Below are positions 11,226-22,211 of a DNA stretch of 64,000 nt, piece by piece. Origin of the DNA: Aselliscus stoliczkanus (Eukaryota > Chordata > Mammalia > Chiroptera > Hipposideridae); the NCBI GenBank assembly GCA_033961575.1, contig CM066731.1, positions 56,511,501 through 56,575,500 on the forward strand, written 5' to 3'. The first letter of the stretch is position 1, and every line of letters starts with the position of its first letter. The translations under genes and the position numbers were made by a program. Under the pieces are notes generated by a model. The model saw only the letters and a list, made by a program, of their open reading frames with translations. It searched no databases and was not told where the DNA came from.

Positions 11226-12055
11226 TGAAATTATAAAAACACCACACCTGCTCTTCAACCTCTTTAGGAACTTTTACCCGCTGACCCACCCCTTTTACTT
11301 TCTCCTTAGGTCTGTCCCTCCGTGATGACTCTTCCTCCTACTCAGCCTGGCATCTACAGTCTAACCTTTCAGCCACTCCCTTGTCAATATCCTAAACTTC
11401 CTCCCATGGTCGGTCTGCTCAACTTCCCTGGCTGAGAATCAACCATGAACAAATCCAACTATTTCACTCTTGGGCCTATAATAGCAGGCCTAAGGGGGGT
11501 GAAAAAAGTTTCATAAGCCGTAAGTGTCCTATCAATTCAGCGTTACCAAACTAATCGACCCCTCCACCCATGAGCAATCTCACCATTCTCCGCACTTAGC
11601 GACCTGTCCCATTTCCTGTAACAACTGTGCGAGTCTCCTCAGGCTTCTCTTACTCTAGCAATGCCTTGCTTCCTGAATTAAACAGGTCTAGTCTGTTTTA
11701 AAAAATAAACATGAAAACCCTTCAACTCCAACTCCCTATCTAGACCAACACTCTTTCTTCAACTTTTTCGCAATTTTGATTGAAATAGGACCAAAACTAA
11801 GGGTCATGAAAATTTTCCCATGTGTTACTATTGTTCATGTCTGTTGATGTCTGTTTTGCCTCTTAACCTTCATTCAATAAAGGTAAACTTGGAACTCTAT
11901 ATCATGCAGTTTGATTTTTGAAAAGGAACCTGTATCATTTTTCTGTATGAGCTTGTAAAATTAGATTAAATGGGAATTTATCATGGGTCCTTAGGTAAAG
12001 AATGAGAGTTTAAATTGTTCTATTGCATTAACTTTCTTTTAAACATCTTGTTATG
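11226..12055. other. Unassigned C/T-rich segment
   Basis: From 11250 to 11900 the sequence is pyrimidine-rich and unlike neighbouring intron, with phrases such as CTCAGCCTGGCATCTACAGT and GCAATGCCTTGCTTCCTGAA. It feels like an old dispersed repeat or a retrocopy, but I cannot name it. No open frame is convincing. Confidence 0.3.
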
Positions 12056-12760
12056 AAAATTTCAGAAGACACGAAAGTGGAAAGGAAATGTGTGTTGACC
12101 CCCATGTACCCATCATTCAGATTCAACAATTACCAACCACTTGACAATCTTGTTTCATCTTCTATCCTGCCACGAACCACACTGGATTATTTTTAGCAAA
12201 TCTCAGAAAACATATAATTTCATTTATAAATACTTCAGTACATCCCTAAGAAGTTAATGGGTTTTTTTTTTATTAACTTAATAACAATACTATTATAATA
12301 CCCAGCAACAGTGTTAATGGTGCTTTATTATTATCTACGATCTGATCCATATTCATTTCAAGCTATCTAAAATTAAGTTTACGGTTGATTTGTTCAAATC
12401 AAGATCCAATCAGGTCCACATATGACACCTGGCTGATATGTCCCTTGAGTCTCTTTTAATCTATAACAGTTACTGCTATCCCTCTCCTCCACCCCACTGC
12501 CTTTCTTTTTAATGCTCTCCATTGTTGATGGACCCAGATTATTTGTCCTCCAGAAATGATCACATTCTGGATTTGCCTGATTGCCTTGTGTTGCTCTTTA
12601 ACACGTTTGTCTACCCCGCAAATTTTTCATAACATGGTTGTTCCTTCTGTATTATTAGCTATAACCCTGTGTATTTATCTCTTTTCCTCTCCTTTCCTTA
12701 TCTTTCCTTCCCATCTTATATTAAAACAGTATAATTCCTTCATTGATGAATTTATGCATC
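12056..12760. repeat. Old interspersed repeat, family not assigned
   Basis: The motifs CCCCCATGTACCCATCATTC, TCAACAATTACC and GAGTCTCTTTTAATCTATAA recur in many mammalian genomes and mark an old dispersed element, probably ancient L1 or MER debris. A related shorter copy is at 31930-32110. There is no coding capacity. Confidence 0.45.
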
Positions 12761-12764
12761 ACCA

Positions 12765-13190
12765 TTTACGCAAACAGAATGTGGCATATCCCTACAATGG
12801 AATATCATTCAGCCATAAACAGGAATGAAGCACTACACATTCTATAATGTGCATGAACCTTGAAAACATTATGGATCAGTGAAAGAAATCAGTCACAAAA
12901 ACCACATGTTACATGATTCTATTTATATAAAAAATATGTAGGCATTTTTGCTGAAATAGGCAAATACAAAGAGAAACTCACAGCCACTTAGGGAAAACAC
13001 AGTAGGAACTGGGGAACAGGTAAACGGTAGTTTCTTTCCAAGGTGATTAAAATGTTCCAAAACTGACTGTGGTGATGGTTGTACACGTCTACGAATACAC
13101 TAAAAAACACTGAATTGTACACTTTAAATAAGTGAATTGTATGGTATGTGATTTACACCTTAATAAAGCTGTTTGGAAATAAAAACAAGA
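12765..13190 (+). mobile_element. L1 3' end (ORF2 tail and 3' UTR)
   Basis: The plus strand contains TACAATGGAATATCATTCAG, the well-known L1 ORF2 3' segment. It is followed by CATGAACCTTGAAAACATTA and a 3' UTR ending in GAATTGTACACTTTAAATAA and an AATAAAGCTG-type end. It is an old, 5'-truncated copy. Confidence 0.75.
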
Positions 13191-13478
13191 CAATTAAGTG
13201 CCTTTTTAATATAAGTGTCTCTCTGTACTGATATAATCCTCAAGATTTCTTGTTAAGTGAGGAAAGGAAGTTGCAGAACACTGCATGCGTGTAGTTTGCT
13301 GTGATTTGTGTCAAAGGTCTAGACACACACATATATGTTTGCACATACAGAAATACAGACTTATTCTTATTTGCTCTACAGTCACTTTAATTTCTTAGCA
13401 TATCATCTAACACTTCTTCAAATCCTCCTTAATTGAAAAATTATAACAGTGAGACTGAAACTATAAAAGGGAACTTAC

Positions 13479-13661
13479 AAGCAAAGCCGAGTGGACAACA
13501 GGGGGGTTAGGATGGTCCATAAATAAAATAAGGCCAGGCAGACATCCCTGATCCTGGACAATGGCTCTTCTGTTTAATGGGTCTGCTGCTAGATCCCGTA
13601 GCTGGTTAACTACCGATAGTGCGTCAGGTTCTTCATTCATGGTGGAGGAGGAAGAATTCAT
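13479..13661 (-). CDS. ARMC1: ARMC1 first coding exon, start codon to codon 61
   Basis: The 183 nt from the ATG (13659-13661) to the GTAAGT donor (13472-13478) encode 61 residues. They begin [20 protein letters not shown] and continue through [20 protein letters not shown] to [11 protein letters not shown]. This is the highly conserved ARMC1 N-terminus, where the first armadillo-like helices begin after a short Ser-rich lead. The exon ends exactly on a codon boundary and joins the exon at 6810-6901 to give HSALL-ALRYL, which confirms the splice pair. Reading on into the intron adds only VSSLL and a stop. The start is chosen because the ORF begins there and an acceptor lies a short way upstream. 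Confidence 0.96.
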
Positions 13662-13699
13662 CTTCTATGCCATACACATGAACAAAATCTTCTTAAATT
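13662..13699 (-). other. ARMC1: ARMC1 5' UTR part of the start-codon exon
   Basis: On the minus strand a TTTCTACAG acceptor (AG at 13700-13701) precedes 38 nt of untranslated sequence that lead straight to the ARMC1 ATG. This leader contains an ATG, in TTCATGTGTATGGCATAG, where GTATGGCATAG also holds a second one. They are short and weak in context. The acceptor has a moderate polypyrimidine tract. Confidence 0.7.
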
Positions 13700-14997
13700 C
13701 TGTAGAAATGGTTTGCAAAATTAGTTCTAGACTGCTGAAGATATTATGGCATTTTGTTAAACAATCAGGATTACCACACCTTTAGAAAGAAATAGATGAA
13801 TCTAAATCACAAAAAAGCACTGCCAATTCCAGTTTAGGAGAAGTAAAATGAACCTAAGAAGCTGACTCAAAATAAAAAAAAAAAAAAGATATCAAATTAT
13901 TTATGTATGCACAATGTTTAAAGAACATGTCTTCTTCAATATTCCAATAAATTCCTTTTTAGCAACACACATTTTAACACTACAGTACAATAAACAAGAT
14001 CTTCAGAATTCAAGCTTAAAACCTTCACTACACTTCTCAAACTGTAATACTTCCAGTGCTTTTTTTCCTCTAGAACATTTCTGGAGCCAAGGTCAAGTAC
14101 CTCAGGGAAAAGTGGCTAGCTGACAGCTTTTTTTCTTATTCATCTGTGAACAAAACCCAGAGTACTGGGTCTACAAAAGATAAAATCCCCTAGGAAAAAG
14201 GAAAGAGTCAAAGAAGGCAGTGAACAAAGAAACCAAGAAGGTATCTCACCCTGTGCCTCAGGCCAGTGGAGTTTGGGAGGTCATGGTGAATCTGAACTAA
14301 ATCTAAGCATACCTGTTCATATCTGAGTGTGCCATATTCAGAAGAATCAAATAGAATTTGGGTAATTCCTTTGATAAATATGTAAACAGTCACAGAGAAG
14401 TTAAATAATTTGTCCCTGGTGACAAAATTGAATACAAAGCTGGGATAAAATCTTATTTACTATCTCCTAAACTGGTCGGCAGTCTTTCCACTTCCCATAC
14501 AGTTCTTAAAAATTCAGTGTACCCTTTTCCCATAAAAATACACAGGGTATTTTAGAAAATGTAACATGCTAAACTTACAAAAGCCAAAGAAACCAAGTAC
14601 CAAAAAATAATCTTCATGTAAGCAGAAAGTTAAAAATAATAACTTCAATTAACCAAGTTATACAATATATTCCTTATTAGGGAAAATCTAAAGGTATAAA
14701 TACAATACTTTTCACAAATTAATAAGTTTAATGGTAATTTCAATAACAATGCTAACAGGGGGAAGGGTTGGGGACAAAATTATAACTCTAGAAAAACTAT
14801 TAAAGTTGTTTTGGGGGAAAAGGTAATAAGTAGAACTGGACTTACCATGTAATGAAATGTACAAAGCTATTAACACATTTTTTGTGGGAAACGAGTAAAC
14901 TCCTCATATAGCTTTTTATGCCCGCTTACAAAGTGTTAAGAGTAAAGCAGTAGCCCTGGGGGTTTGCGGGGAGATAAAGAGACTTCCCGGAAAGATA
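13700..14997. other. ARMC1 intron 1, nothing recognised
   Basis: AT-rich intron between the start-codon exon and the promoter. No element was identified in this part. Confidence 0.5.
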
Positions 14998-15078
14998 CTG
15001 GGTTGTTAGAAAAGTCATGATGAATTTTTGCAACAAAAAACATAGAAAAAATACATCATGACTTTTCCAACAACCCAA
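14998..15078. mobile_element. Mariner-type MITE, 81 bp
   Basis: A near-perfect palindrome with ends CTGGGTTGTTAGAAAAGTCA and the complement of TGACTTTTCCAACAACCCAA, flanked by TA on both sides (14996-14997 and 15079-15080). It is the same family and exactly the same length as the core at 5208-5288. Confidence 0.75.
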
Positions 15079-15097
15079 TATTTATACATTCAATATA

Positions 15098-15320
15098 AGA
15101 ACGTAGGCTCTCGGTGAGTCAGACCCAGGCTCCACCGCTTGGTAACTATGATTTTAGGCAAATCACAAACTCTTTGTCTTAGCTTCTTAATCTGTAAAAT
15201 TAGGTTAATTATAGCAGCTAATGAATGGTGCAGTGACCAAATGAAATAAAAGTACATGTAAAGGATTTAGACTAATGCCTGGGATATAGTAAATGATCAA
15301 TAAGTGATAGTTACAAGTTA
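15098..15320 (+). repeat. MIR element
   Basis: MIR-type order of motifs: a CTCCACCGCTTGGTAACTAT segment, then TTAGGCAAATCAC, CTTAATCTGTAAAATTAG and an ATGCCTGGGATATAGTAA end. Confidence 0.7.
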
Positions 15321-17132
15321 CACCAAGTCAAAAATCAGTGAAAAACAGTAACATTATTCAATAATTTGGAATAATTTCTAATGAATTTTAAAACCACTGT
15401 TAAGGGTCTTTTACATATACTACATGGCAGGGAAAAAAAATCATATTCCAGATTAAAATACATTAAATTTATAATTAAAATTTTTAAGTCTGCAAGCAAA
15501 TGCAAAATAAAGGACTTAGAGAAAACAGGGCTTTATGAGGATAGTATTTGGCAGACAATTTTCTCAAAATGAAAATATTATCATTACTGCAGCAATAAAA
15601 AAGGATTTAAAGAAAAACAACAGAATGAGTACACAGGGATAAGACTAAAGGGTTTTGGGGGCATGTTGCCTCTTAGGTGCTTCTGTTATCAATAACCTGA
15701 ATATTCCTGTTTATAAACCAGCTTACCCATGAGTTTTATGTGCTGTCACCAGCACAAACCCTATCCAAAATGGAAACTGCTGAACCAATTACTGGCTCAA
15801 AGACTCAAGAGCCAAGTCACAGTGAAGAAACAAATACTCTGGGTGATGGTTTTTTGCATACAACCATGGCCTTGGAACTAGAGCTCCATTTTCACTTAAG
15901 GAGTCCTTAGAGAACTACCTATTCAATGGGAATGATTCTGAAAAACTTATGGTCTTCCTATTCCTTTGAGTTGAACAAAAGTAAAAAATGGTAAAACCTC
16001 CTATCTTCAAAGTCCACTGATAAGGAGGGGGCTCAAATAAGGATCTGCCTAGGAAAAAGTTGAGAATACCACACATCAAAGGTATCAAAGTTCCTAACAT
16101 AATAAGCAGAGGCAGAAGCTGAGGCCAAGCGCTGTATTTCCTACGGCACCTAAATGAAGGCAAGAAAGGCAGGCGGAAGCTGTGATGTGCTCCACTAAAT
16201 CAGATGGGTTTTCATGTATAACTTTAGGAGATAACTCCTCTGTGTTAGAGTTAATTTTTCTTATTTTAATATTCTTGCTATCATTATTCTGAGAAGTGCC
16301 TGAATCCTGTGAAATGACCGATATTTCTGTGGAATGCCGAGTTCACATAGCAGATTTTATAAGATAGTTATGAAACAGCTGAGAAAATGGGGCTATACTT
16401 TAATTCTAATTCATGCATTAGGTACTTTTAGTATTTTTGTGTTAATTCTATCAATTTCACATAACTACTCAAGTTGTATGATAAAAATGCTACCCTTCAC
16501 AGGAAAAACGATTTTAAAAAATGTATTTTAGTAATCATTTTATCCTACCCTTTCTTATTCCCAAATTTGGCAGATCTCAAAATAATTTTTAAATAGCCTT
16601 TTAAACTCACTTACCTGAGCAATTTTAGAACAACAAATGAACCAAAATGTAAGCAATAATTTTAAAAAACCCTCTCTTCTCTTTCCTTTGTCTACAATAA
16701 GTACTACATTGGGTTCAAAAGAAAATAAGCTTGATTTCTAGTTGCATTTTTCATCTCAAATACTAATGCCAAGTTCTGGATCTGGATAGCCTACATCAAA
16801 ATAAACTGGATTATTAAAATACAGATTCAAAGGCCCAAGCCCAGACCTAAAAGGGAATCCTTGGAGGGCCCAAGACTTAGTTTAATAAGTGCACCAGGGG
16901 ATTCCTGGTGGAATTAAGAGCCATAAAACTTTACTTTGGTCTGTAAATGCATGTCTTTTTAACATGGCTATGAGCATCTGAATAAAACCCTGAACATTAA
17001 AACGTTACAGGATACTTTCATTACTGAGCAACATGAAGGGTAAGTGAATTGGGCCTAGGTTTTGGTTTTATTACCAGATAGCCAAATTAATAAGCTGGAG
17101 AAACCACCTCCTCTTTCCAAAGAAACTGATTT
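15321..17132. other. ARMC1 intron 1, nothing recognised
   Basis: Unassigned intronic sequence, mostly AT-rich. No exon-like or repeat signature that I trust. Confidence 0.5.
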
Positions 17133-17284
17133 TTTTGTGTGTGTGTTTTTTTTTTAGCTGAGCCATCCTGCCACCTGTTGGCAGCTCAGTGGCAGCTCAG
17201 CTCCAGCTGGGCATTGAACTGCTGTTGCTCAGAGCTCAGCTCTGGAGCGAGCGCTTAACCAACTGAGCCACTCGGTTGGTCCCC
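17133..17284 (-). mobile_element. Short SINE of the TGGCTCAGTTGG type
   Basis: The minus strand starts GACCAACCGAGTGGCTCAG with TTAAGCGCTCGC and ends in a core containing GAGCTGCCAACAGGTGGCAG and an A-rich tail. Flanks AAGAAACTGATT and AAAAAACTGATT suggest a target duplication. Confidence 0.8.
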
Positions 17285-18499
17285 GAAAAAACTGATTGGA
17301 AGCGCTTGATCAATGAAACAAAATTGTGGGGGAAAATCATGGTGGGAAACTTGGGCACAGATTGTGAGTAAACAGAAAATTCTTGAAATTTTATTTAACT
17401 GTCAGCAGCCGTAGTTAATATTTCTTTTGTCTCAGCCATTTTAAGACTAACACCTGATGCCTTATAAGTTAGCTTTGGATTACTATTTAAATATTCATGT
17501 CTATTTTAAGATTTTGGGCTGCCAAGCTAAAATTGTCAAGACAGACATATTCGATTTTTTAAACAAAATTATATCTAATGAGAAAAACGAAGAAGAAAAA
17601 ACAACTTCTCTTTATAGTTCCAGTCTAAAAAGCACAAGTGAATGTACTGCATACCTTTTATTTTCTTTTTTGTTTAGTTCAATTTGGACAAATCATTGTA
17701 AGACAACACAACGAGCTTTCAACTGAAGGCTATGCTGGTCAGGAAACCACACTGAGAAACTACGAGTTAGGTGTTAGATTGTGAGACACCTGTAATTGAG
17801 CAGATGTCTGATTTGTTCTTGCACCCAAGATTTACCACTCAACGCAAAAGAAGTATTTAACTTTCATATACTAAGAGCTGCAGAGAGCACATACACTACC
17901 TAAAATCGATGGTCAGTTAAGCGAGTTTTTAAAGATAACGTAAGTACTAAGAGTAGAACTGGCTTTCCCCTTACTAGCACCTAATTAACTCTTGTAGAAG
18001 TTGGTTAAGCGCTGGACCACCTTCGAGCTTCCGTTCCCTCAAATAATCCTAAGTGGCTGTCCAGATCGAATAAGAATTTAAGATGATATAATAGAGCACC
18101 AGCAATTAGCAAACGAGGCCAATACTTGATCCTGTGGGGACATCTATTCCTCCAGGGGTTGGGATATGTTCTGCAGCGCCCTAACGTATCAGTACACTAC
18201 CTCGAAAGCAGCTAACAGCACGAATGCCCCCAATAACGGTTCTTAAAATACAGAGATGTGACACCGGTCGCTCTTGAATGAAGCCAAACACAATCACGTC
18301 CTTCTGCTCTTACTGTAAACATGCAGGTGCACAAAACTAATTGAAAGTTACCGAATAACAACTTGGAGAGATGAAGACGTGAAATGACATCCATTAATAA
18401 TGCTGGGGTTCGTAAAAATCGAACGTACGGGGGATGGAGAGGAAGTGAATAAAGCAACCATTTTCACAGAACACATGGAGCAGAGAGCTTTAAAGAGCT
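17285..18499. other. ARMC1 intron 1, nothing recognised
   Basis: Unassigned sequence leading up to the CpG island. A 15-bp match to the SINE A-box region (TTGGTTAAGCGCTGG at 18001-18015) stands alone without the rest of a SINE. Confidence 0.5.
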
Positions 18500-18800
18500 C
18501 AGTGGGCCGCGCTGATGGGTCCTGATAAGAGGGAAGGCAGAGCGCCGCCGCCCAGGCCGACTTGGTGCAGGGTCCGCTCTCCGCGGCCTGCCCGGCTGCA
18601 CCGCTTTGTCTGCCGCCCCGGGACCATACCTACCGCTCCAGAGCTTTAGGCGTCCAGGGCCTGCCGCACCATCAGGGCCACACCAGCGGATGAGGTAGAG
18701 GGACCCGAAGGGGCGGAGCGGGTTCCTCCGTTCACAGCGGCGGCCTCAGAGACAGCAAACCACCAGACTTTAGTAGTCAAAAAGCGAGGGCGCCAGCGGA
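18500..18800 (-). promoter_or_regulatory. ARMC1: CpG island promoter of ARMC1
   Basis: The base composition changes sharply from AT-rich intron to GC- and CpG-rich sequence over about 300 bp. The island includes a GC box (GGGGCGG at 18710-18716; Sp1-type). It sits upstream of the ARMC1 start-codon exon on the minus strand, as expected for a TATA-less housekeeping promoter. CCAAT boxes and a ZNF143-like site lie on its upstream side at 18858-19095. The exact transcription start is not determined. Confidence 0.75.
18630..18710 (-). other. ARMC1: Probable ARMC1 non-coding exon 1
   Basis: On the minus strand the CpG island contains a good splice donor, GGTAG followed by GTATGG (intron begins at 18629). 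The sequence upstream of this donor would form a short 5' UTR exon that splices to 13699. The 3' boundary is chosen on donor quality only and the 5' boundary is a guess. Donors at neighbouring GT positions, such as GCG|GTAGGT three bases away, cannot be excluded. Confidence 0.45.
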
Positions 18801-18857
18801 AAAGGTTCTACAGACTCTCCCCCATGACCCTGACACCTCCGTCAATTCTGCCTTCTC

Positions 18858-18976
18858 ATTGGCTGATACCATTCCAACGCGAGGATAAGACACCCAATCC
18901 GCGATGGCTTTCTTACACTAAAGCGTTCATTGGTGATCTAGGGACATGCACTAGGCGTTCAACAGAAGGGTCCAAT
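18858..18976. promoter_or_regulatory. Array of four CCAAT boxes upstream of ARMC1
   Basis: CCAAT pentamers occur at 18858-18862 (as ATTGG), 18894-18898, 18929-18933 (as ATTGG) and 18972-18976. Start-to-start spacing is 36, 35 and 43 bp and orientation alternates. Multiple regularly spaced CCAAT boxes just upstream of a CpG-island start are typical NF-Y targets. Binding is inferred from the motif alone. Confidence 0.6.
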
Positions 18977-19075
18977 GAGAACCCAGGAATACTGACTTGG
19001 CCCAAACGCCTCTCCGTCCACTAAGAAGTACACAAGGAAACTTGATTCCAGCTGAGAAGTCGTCGCATTTTCCCG

Positions 19076-19095
19076 ACTACAATACCCAGCGTTCC
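19076..19095 (+). promoter_or_regulatory. ZNF143/SBS-like site
   Basis: The sequence ACTACAATACCCAGCGTTCC closely resembles the long Staf/ZNF143 (SBS) consensus, whose core is ACTACAATTCCCAGC. Such sites are common close to housekeeping promoters. It lies about 450 bp upstream of the proposed ARMC1 exon 1, just outside the CCAAT array. Confidence 0.6.
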
Positions 19096-19099
19096 AGCG

Positions 19100-20756
19100 C
19101 TGGATGAACTTTGCTGCTGCGTTCCGAATTCCAATTGAACGTTTCTTCCTCCAGCAACTTTGAGTTGTAATGAAGCAGTTGCATATTATTTCATTCGCTT
19201 CTGAATCTTAATGCATACTATTTAAAAAATGTTTTGAGTTTTTTCTAAGAACAATATTAGTCATTTCTTGGATTTTATTTCTTGCTGATGTCCACCGTCT
19301 TCCTAGCAGAGCGAAGTCCACAAAGCACAGTTTTGGTTTTTTTAAAATAGTAAACGCTACTTTGGAACGATTTTTTTCTTCCTTTTCTTGTAAGGGAAAG
19401 GAACTTATTAAAGAGAGTTTCTCAAATTCGTCATGAAGTAGTTTTTAAATATTCTATTAGTTTATCAAAGTAAGGATTTATATACTTGTTTTATCGATGG
19501 CCGTCCCTGAAGTTTTTTGTTTCGATACAGATTTTTTTTTATCTAAATAAAAGTAATCTAAATCCCATAGGCCAATCTGAACATAATACATCCATTGCAC
19601 TCAATAACCTCACTGAATAGATTTTGTATTCTCTTACAGTTTGATTCTGCCGTGTAGCTCGTTTATTAAAGTCGGAAGGAATTTGAGAGCCCTCTAATGG
19701 AGAAAGGACGCGGGTGAGAACATATATCCCAGACTGTATTCTATGATAATGTCTACAAAACTTTGATTCATCTGTAAGTAAATTTTAAAAACCAACGTTT
19801 ACTTTTGCTCAGAATTCCTTGACTTCCCTTATTCTTGGTTATCCTATTCCTTTTAAGAAGCTCAAGAAGTAAACAGAAGCTAAATGGCGTAGATAAGGAG
19901 AGTCTCTCTCACACCATATGACCTTTAGCAAAAACAAGTCTGGCAGGGTTCCTGTTTCCCAAAGTCATAGGAGGGAGTGGTGGTTAAGTGAACACAGAGT
20001 CTGGAATACAAAGAAAAAAGAGATGGTAGGTCCCGTGGTAGAAACACCAGCCTCATTTGTAACAATCAACCAGACCAATCAACTGCTGGAATTAAAAAAC
20101 AAAGGAAAACAAAATTGTAAATCTGGAAAGCTGTAAAAAAAGTAAATACAAGAAGTCCAAAGGGCACAGTCAGGTTAAACCATAACCCACGTAATTGAGT
20201 AAATGAAATCTTATTCAGTATTGTTATTAAAAACAAGTTTTTAACCCAGGAAAGTAAACTTGATATTTTTGCTAAGGTCAATTTGTACATTAGAAAGAGA
20301 AAAGACCCTTGGAATTTTTCCAAAAAGTAATTGATGATTATGTTTGTGGCACTGTCCAGAATAGATGTTCAAAAGAGTATTTGTCTTTTAGTTCACAATC
20401 TAAAATTAAATATAATCACACTTCTGACATTATAGAGACATTCTTCCTAGCAAACAGAGAGTAAATGGCATTAAAAAGCAGGGATGTATTCACAAACAAT
20501 AATTACCAATTTCATAAGAACCTATGTATTACAAGCCTCAAGGATTAAATCCATTAAATCCCTTAAGGATTTAAGAATATATATTCTCATATTAAAAATG
20601 TATGAATTTGAGACCAGTGAAATTATACTAACTGCTATTATGAGTCATTGCTTGTTCTTAGCCTTAGATTACCTTACCACGTAACACAGCTGGAATGTCA
20701 AGTTTCATTTCAATGGCTGTGTTGCTTAAGACACATGAATCAGATAATGGCAGTTT
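19100..20756. other. Intergenic, nothing recognised
   Basis: AT-rich sequence between ARMC1 and the first L2/L1 fragments. No gene or clear repeat was identified. Confidence 0.5.
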
Positions 20757-20878
20757 CATTCATTCAGTTATTTAACAACCATTTTTGGAACACATATAAT
20801 GTGCCAGAGACGTCTTAGCAATGGATTTAAAGATAAGGAAAAACATAAATACGGCCCTCAAGGAGCTCATGGTCTACT
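20757..20878 (-). repeat. L2 3'-end fragment
   Basis: ATTCATTCAGTTATTTAAC, AATGTGCCAGAGACGTCTTA and CCTCAAGGAGCTCATGGTCT are in the order of a minus-strand L2 3' terminus. Confidence 0.65.
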
Positions 20879-21007
20879 GCAGTTGTTTCCAAAACTTTTG
20901 ATCAAGCACCGACCCCTTTCAGCCTAAAAATTTTTTGAGCATATACCTCTAATAAATGTATATGTATTTATCCATAAGTTCGATACATATACTATCAAAC
21001 TAATATT

Positions 21008-21168
21008 TAAAAACATGTTAAAATAGGGGCCGGCCGAGTGGCACATCGGTTAAGTGCTGGCTTGGGACGCCAGCTGCCCCAGTTCGGGTCCCACATATTA
21101 GGGCCAGTGACACTGCCCTCAAAAATAAATTAAAAAAATAAAAAAATACATAAAAACATGTCAAAATA
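21008..21168 (+). mobile_element. Short SINE (single tRNA head) with target duplication
   Basis: The element proper is 21026-21150. It has a GGCCGGCCGAGTGGCACATC head and B box GTTCGGGTCCC, and ends GTGACACTGCCCTC plus an A-rich tail, without the long body. An 18-bp duplication with one mismatch (TAAAAACATGTTAAAATA) flanks it. Confidence 0.9.
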
Positions 21169-21427
21169 CAAATTTTTAAAGGATGAGAAATAATTATAAA
21201 TAGATGCGCTGGCTATCCATCCAGATGAAAATAAAATTGTACCCATATACTACATCATTTATCAATCAATCAATAAGTAAATAAATAACAGATGGATTAA
21301 AAATCCAAGTGTAAAATATAATATATAAAAAAATCCTTTCAGAAAATCTTAGAGACTATACCTAACAACATAGAAGGGAGACCTTAAACAAGACTAGGAA
21401 CCCAGAAGTTAAAAAAGAACAAAATTT

Positions 21428-21859
21428 GGGCTGGCCGAGTGGCTCATTGGTTAAGAGTTGGCTTGGGAGTGCAAGCTCTAAGCAGCAGGGCTGCTGGTTC
21501 AGATCCCACATGGGCCAGTGACACTGCACCCTCTACACCTAACATGGTGAACGACAGCTTGACCTGGAACTGGGCTGCCATAAGTTGCAGGTGATGGTGT
21601 AGGCTGCAGTGGGACTGCAGTGGGCTGCTATGAGCTACCATCAGTGGCCGGCAGTCGCCACTGTGAGCAGCCGTCCAATGGCTGACAACCAATCTGCTTC
21701 AGCCGGGGAGAGCACAATGATCCAACATGGGCCAGTGAAGCGACATCCTCCATAACTAGACTGAAGAACAAAAGGACAGCAACTTGTCTGTTTCCCTTCC
21801 CTGATTCCCCAACACTGTTCCCTCCCCCAATTCCCCAATAAAGTCTTAAAAAAAAAAAA
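21428..21859 (+). mobile_element. Long tRNA-derived SINE, CTCATTGG variant
   Basis: The head is GGGCTGGCCGAGTGGCTCAT. The body has the CATGGTGAACGACAGC stretch and ends CCCCAATAAAGTCTTAAAA, so the polyadenylation signal is kept but the following base is changed. Confidence 0.88.
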
Positions 21860-21893
21860 GTTACAGATTTGACTTGTTTTAAAGGCATTTTTT

Positions 21894-22025
21894 GGGCCGG
21901 CCGAGTGGCACGGTGGTTAAGTGCTGGCTTCGGAAGCCAGCGGCCCCGGTTCAGTCCCACATATGAGGGCCAGTGACACTGCCCTCAAAAAACAATAAAA
22001 ATAAAAAATAGTTTAAAAAAATAAT
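21894..22025 (+). mobile_element. Short SINE, single tRNA head
   Basis: A GGGCCGGCCGAGTGGCACGG head, ending GTGACACTGCCCTC and an A-rich tail. The duplication AAAGGCATTTTTT flanks it at 21881-21893 and 22026-22038. Confidence 0.88.
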
Positions 22026-22211
22026 AAAGGCATTTTTTTGTATAGTAAAAAGATAAGCAATGCCAACAGAAAATAGTTTTGAGGTAAATTTGCAATTCAT
22101 TGGGCAGATAGAAGATGAGGAAAAGTCAAGAAAAAAGTGGAGTCACTATAGTTAAGCTGCTAAATTACAAAAACCAAGTAGGCTGAGGAATGAGGAAATG
22201 ATTCTATTCTT

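Larger units (their letters stand above)
1..18720 (-). other. ARMC1: ARMC1 gene, 5' portion (promoter-side exons and introns)
   Basis: Extent of the visible part of ARMC1, transcribed right to left from the CpG island at about 18.5-18.8 kb. Three exons can be placed: a probable non-coding exon ending at 18630, the start-codon exon 13479-13699 and the next coding exon 6810-6901. The intron after that exon runs off the left edge, and I found no further ARMC1 exon between 1 and 6809. The introns are filled with SINEs and older transposon remnants. The right boundary is only approximate because the transcription start cannot be read from sequence alone. Confidence 0.85.
21169..22194 (+). mobile_element. 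L1 ORF2 fragment hosting two SINEs
   Basis: Old plus-strand L1 ORF2-like sequence (GATGGATTAAAAATCCAAGT and AGAAAATCTTAGAGACTATA). It resumes between and after SINEs at 21428-21859 and 21894-22025 (GACTTGTTTTAAAGGCATT, ATTCATTGGGCAGATAGAAG). Confidence 0.55.

Noticed and set aside
13461..13478. Extension of the ARMC1 frame by VSSLL into the intron
   Set aside because: A consensus GTAAGT donor at 13472-13478 and the matching next exon at 6810-6901 show that the exon ends at 13479.
18001..18015. TTGGTTAAGCGCTGG, identical to the SINE A-box region
   Set aside because: The following bases do not continue as a SINE and there is no B box or tail, so it is either chance or a remnant too short to call.
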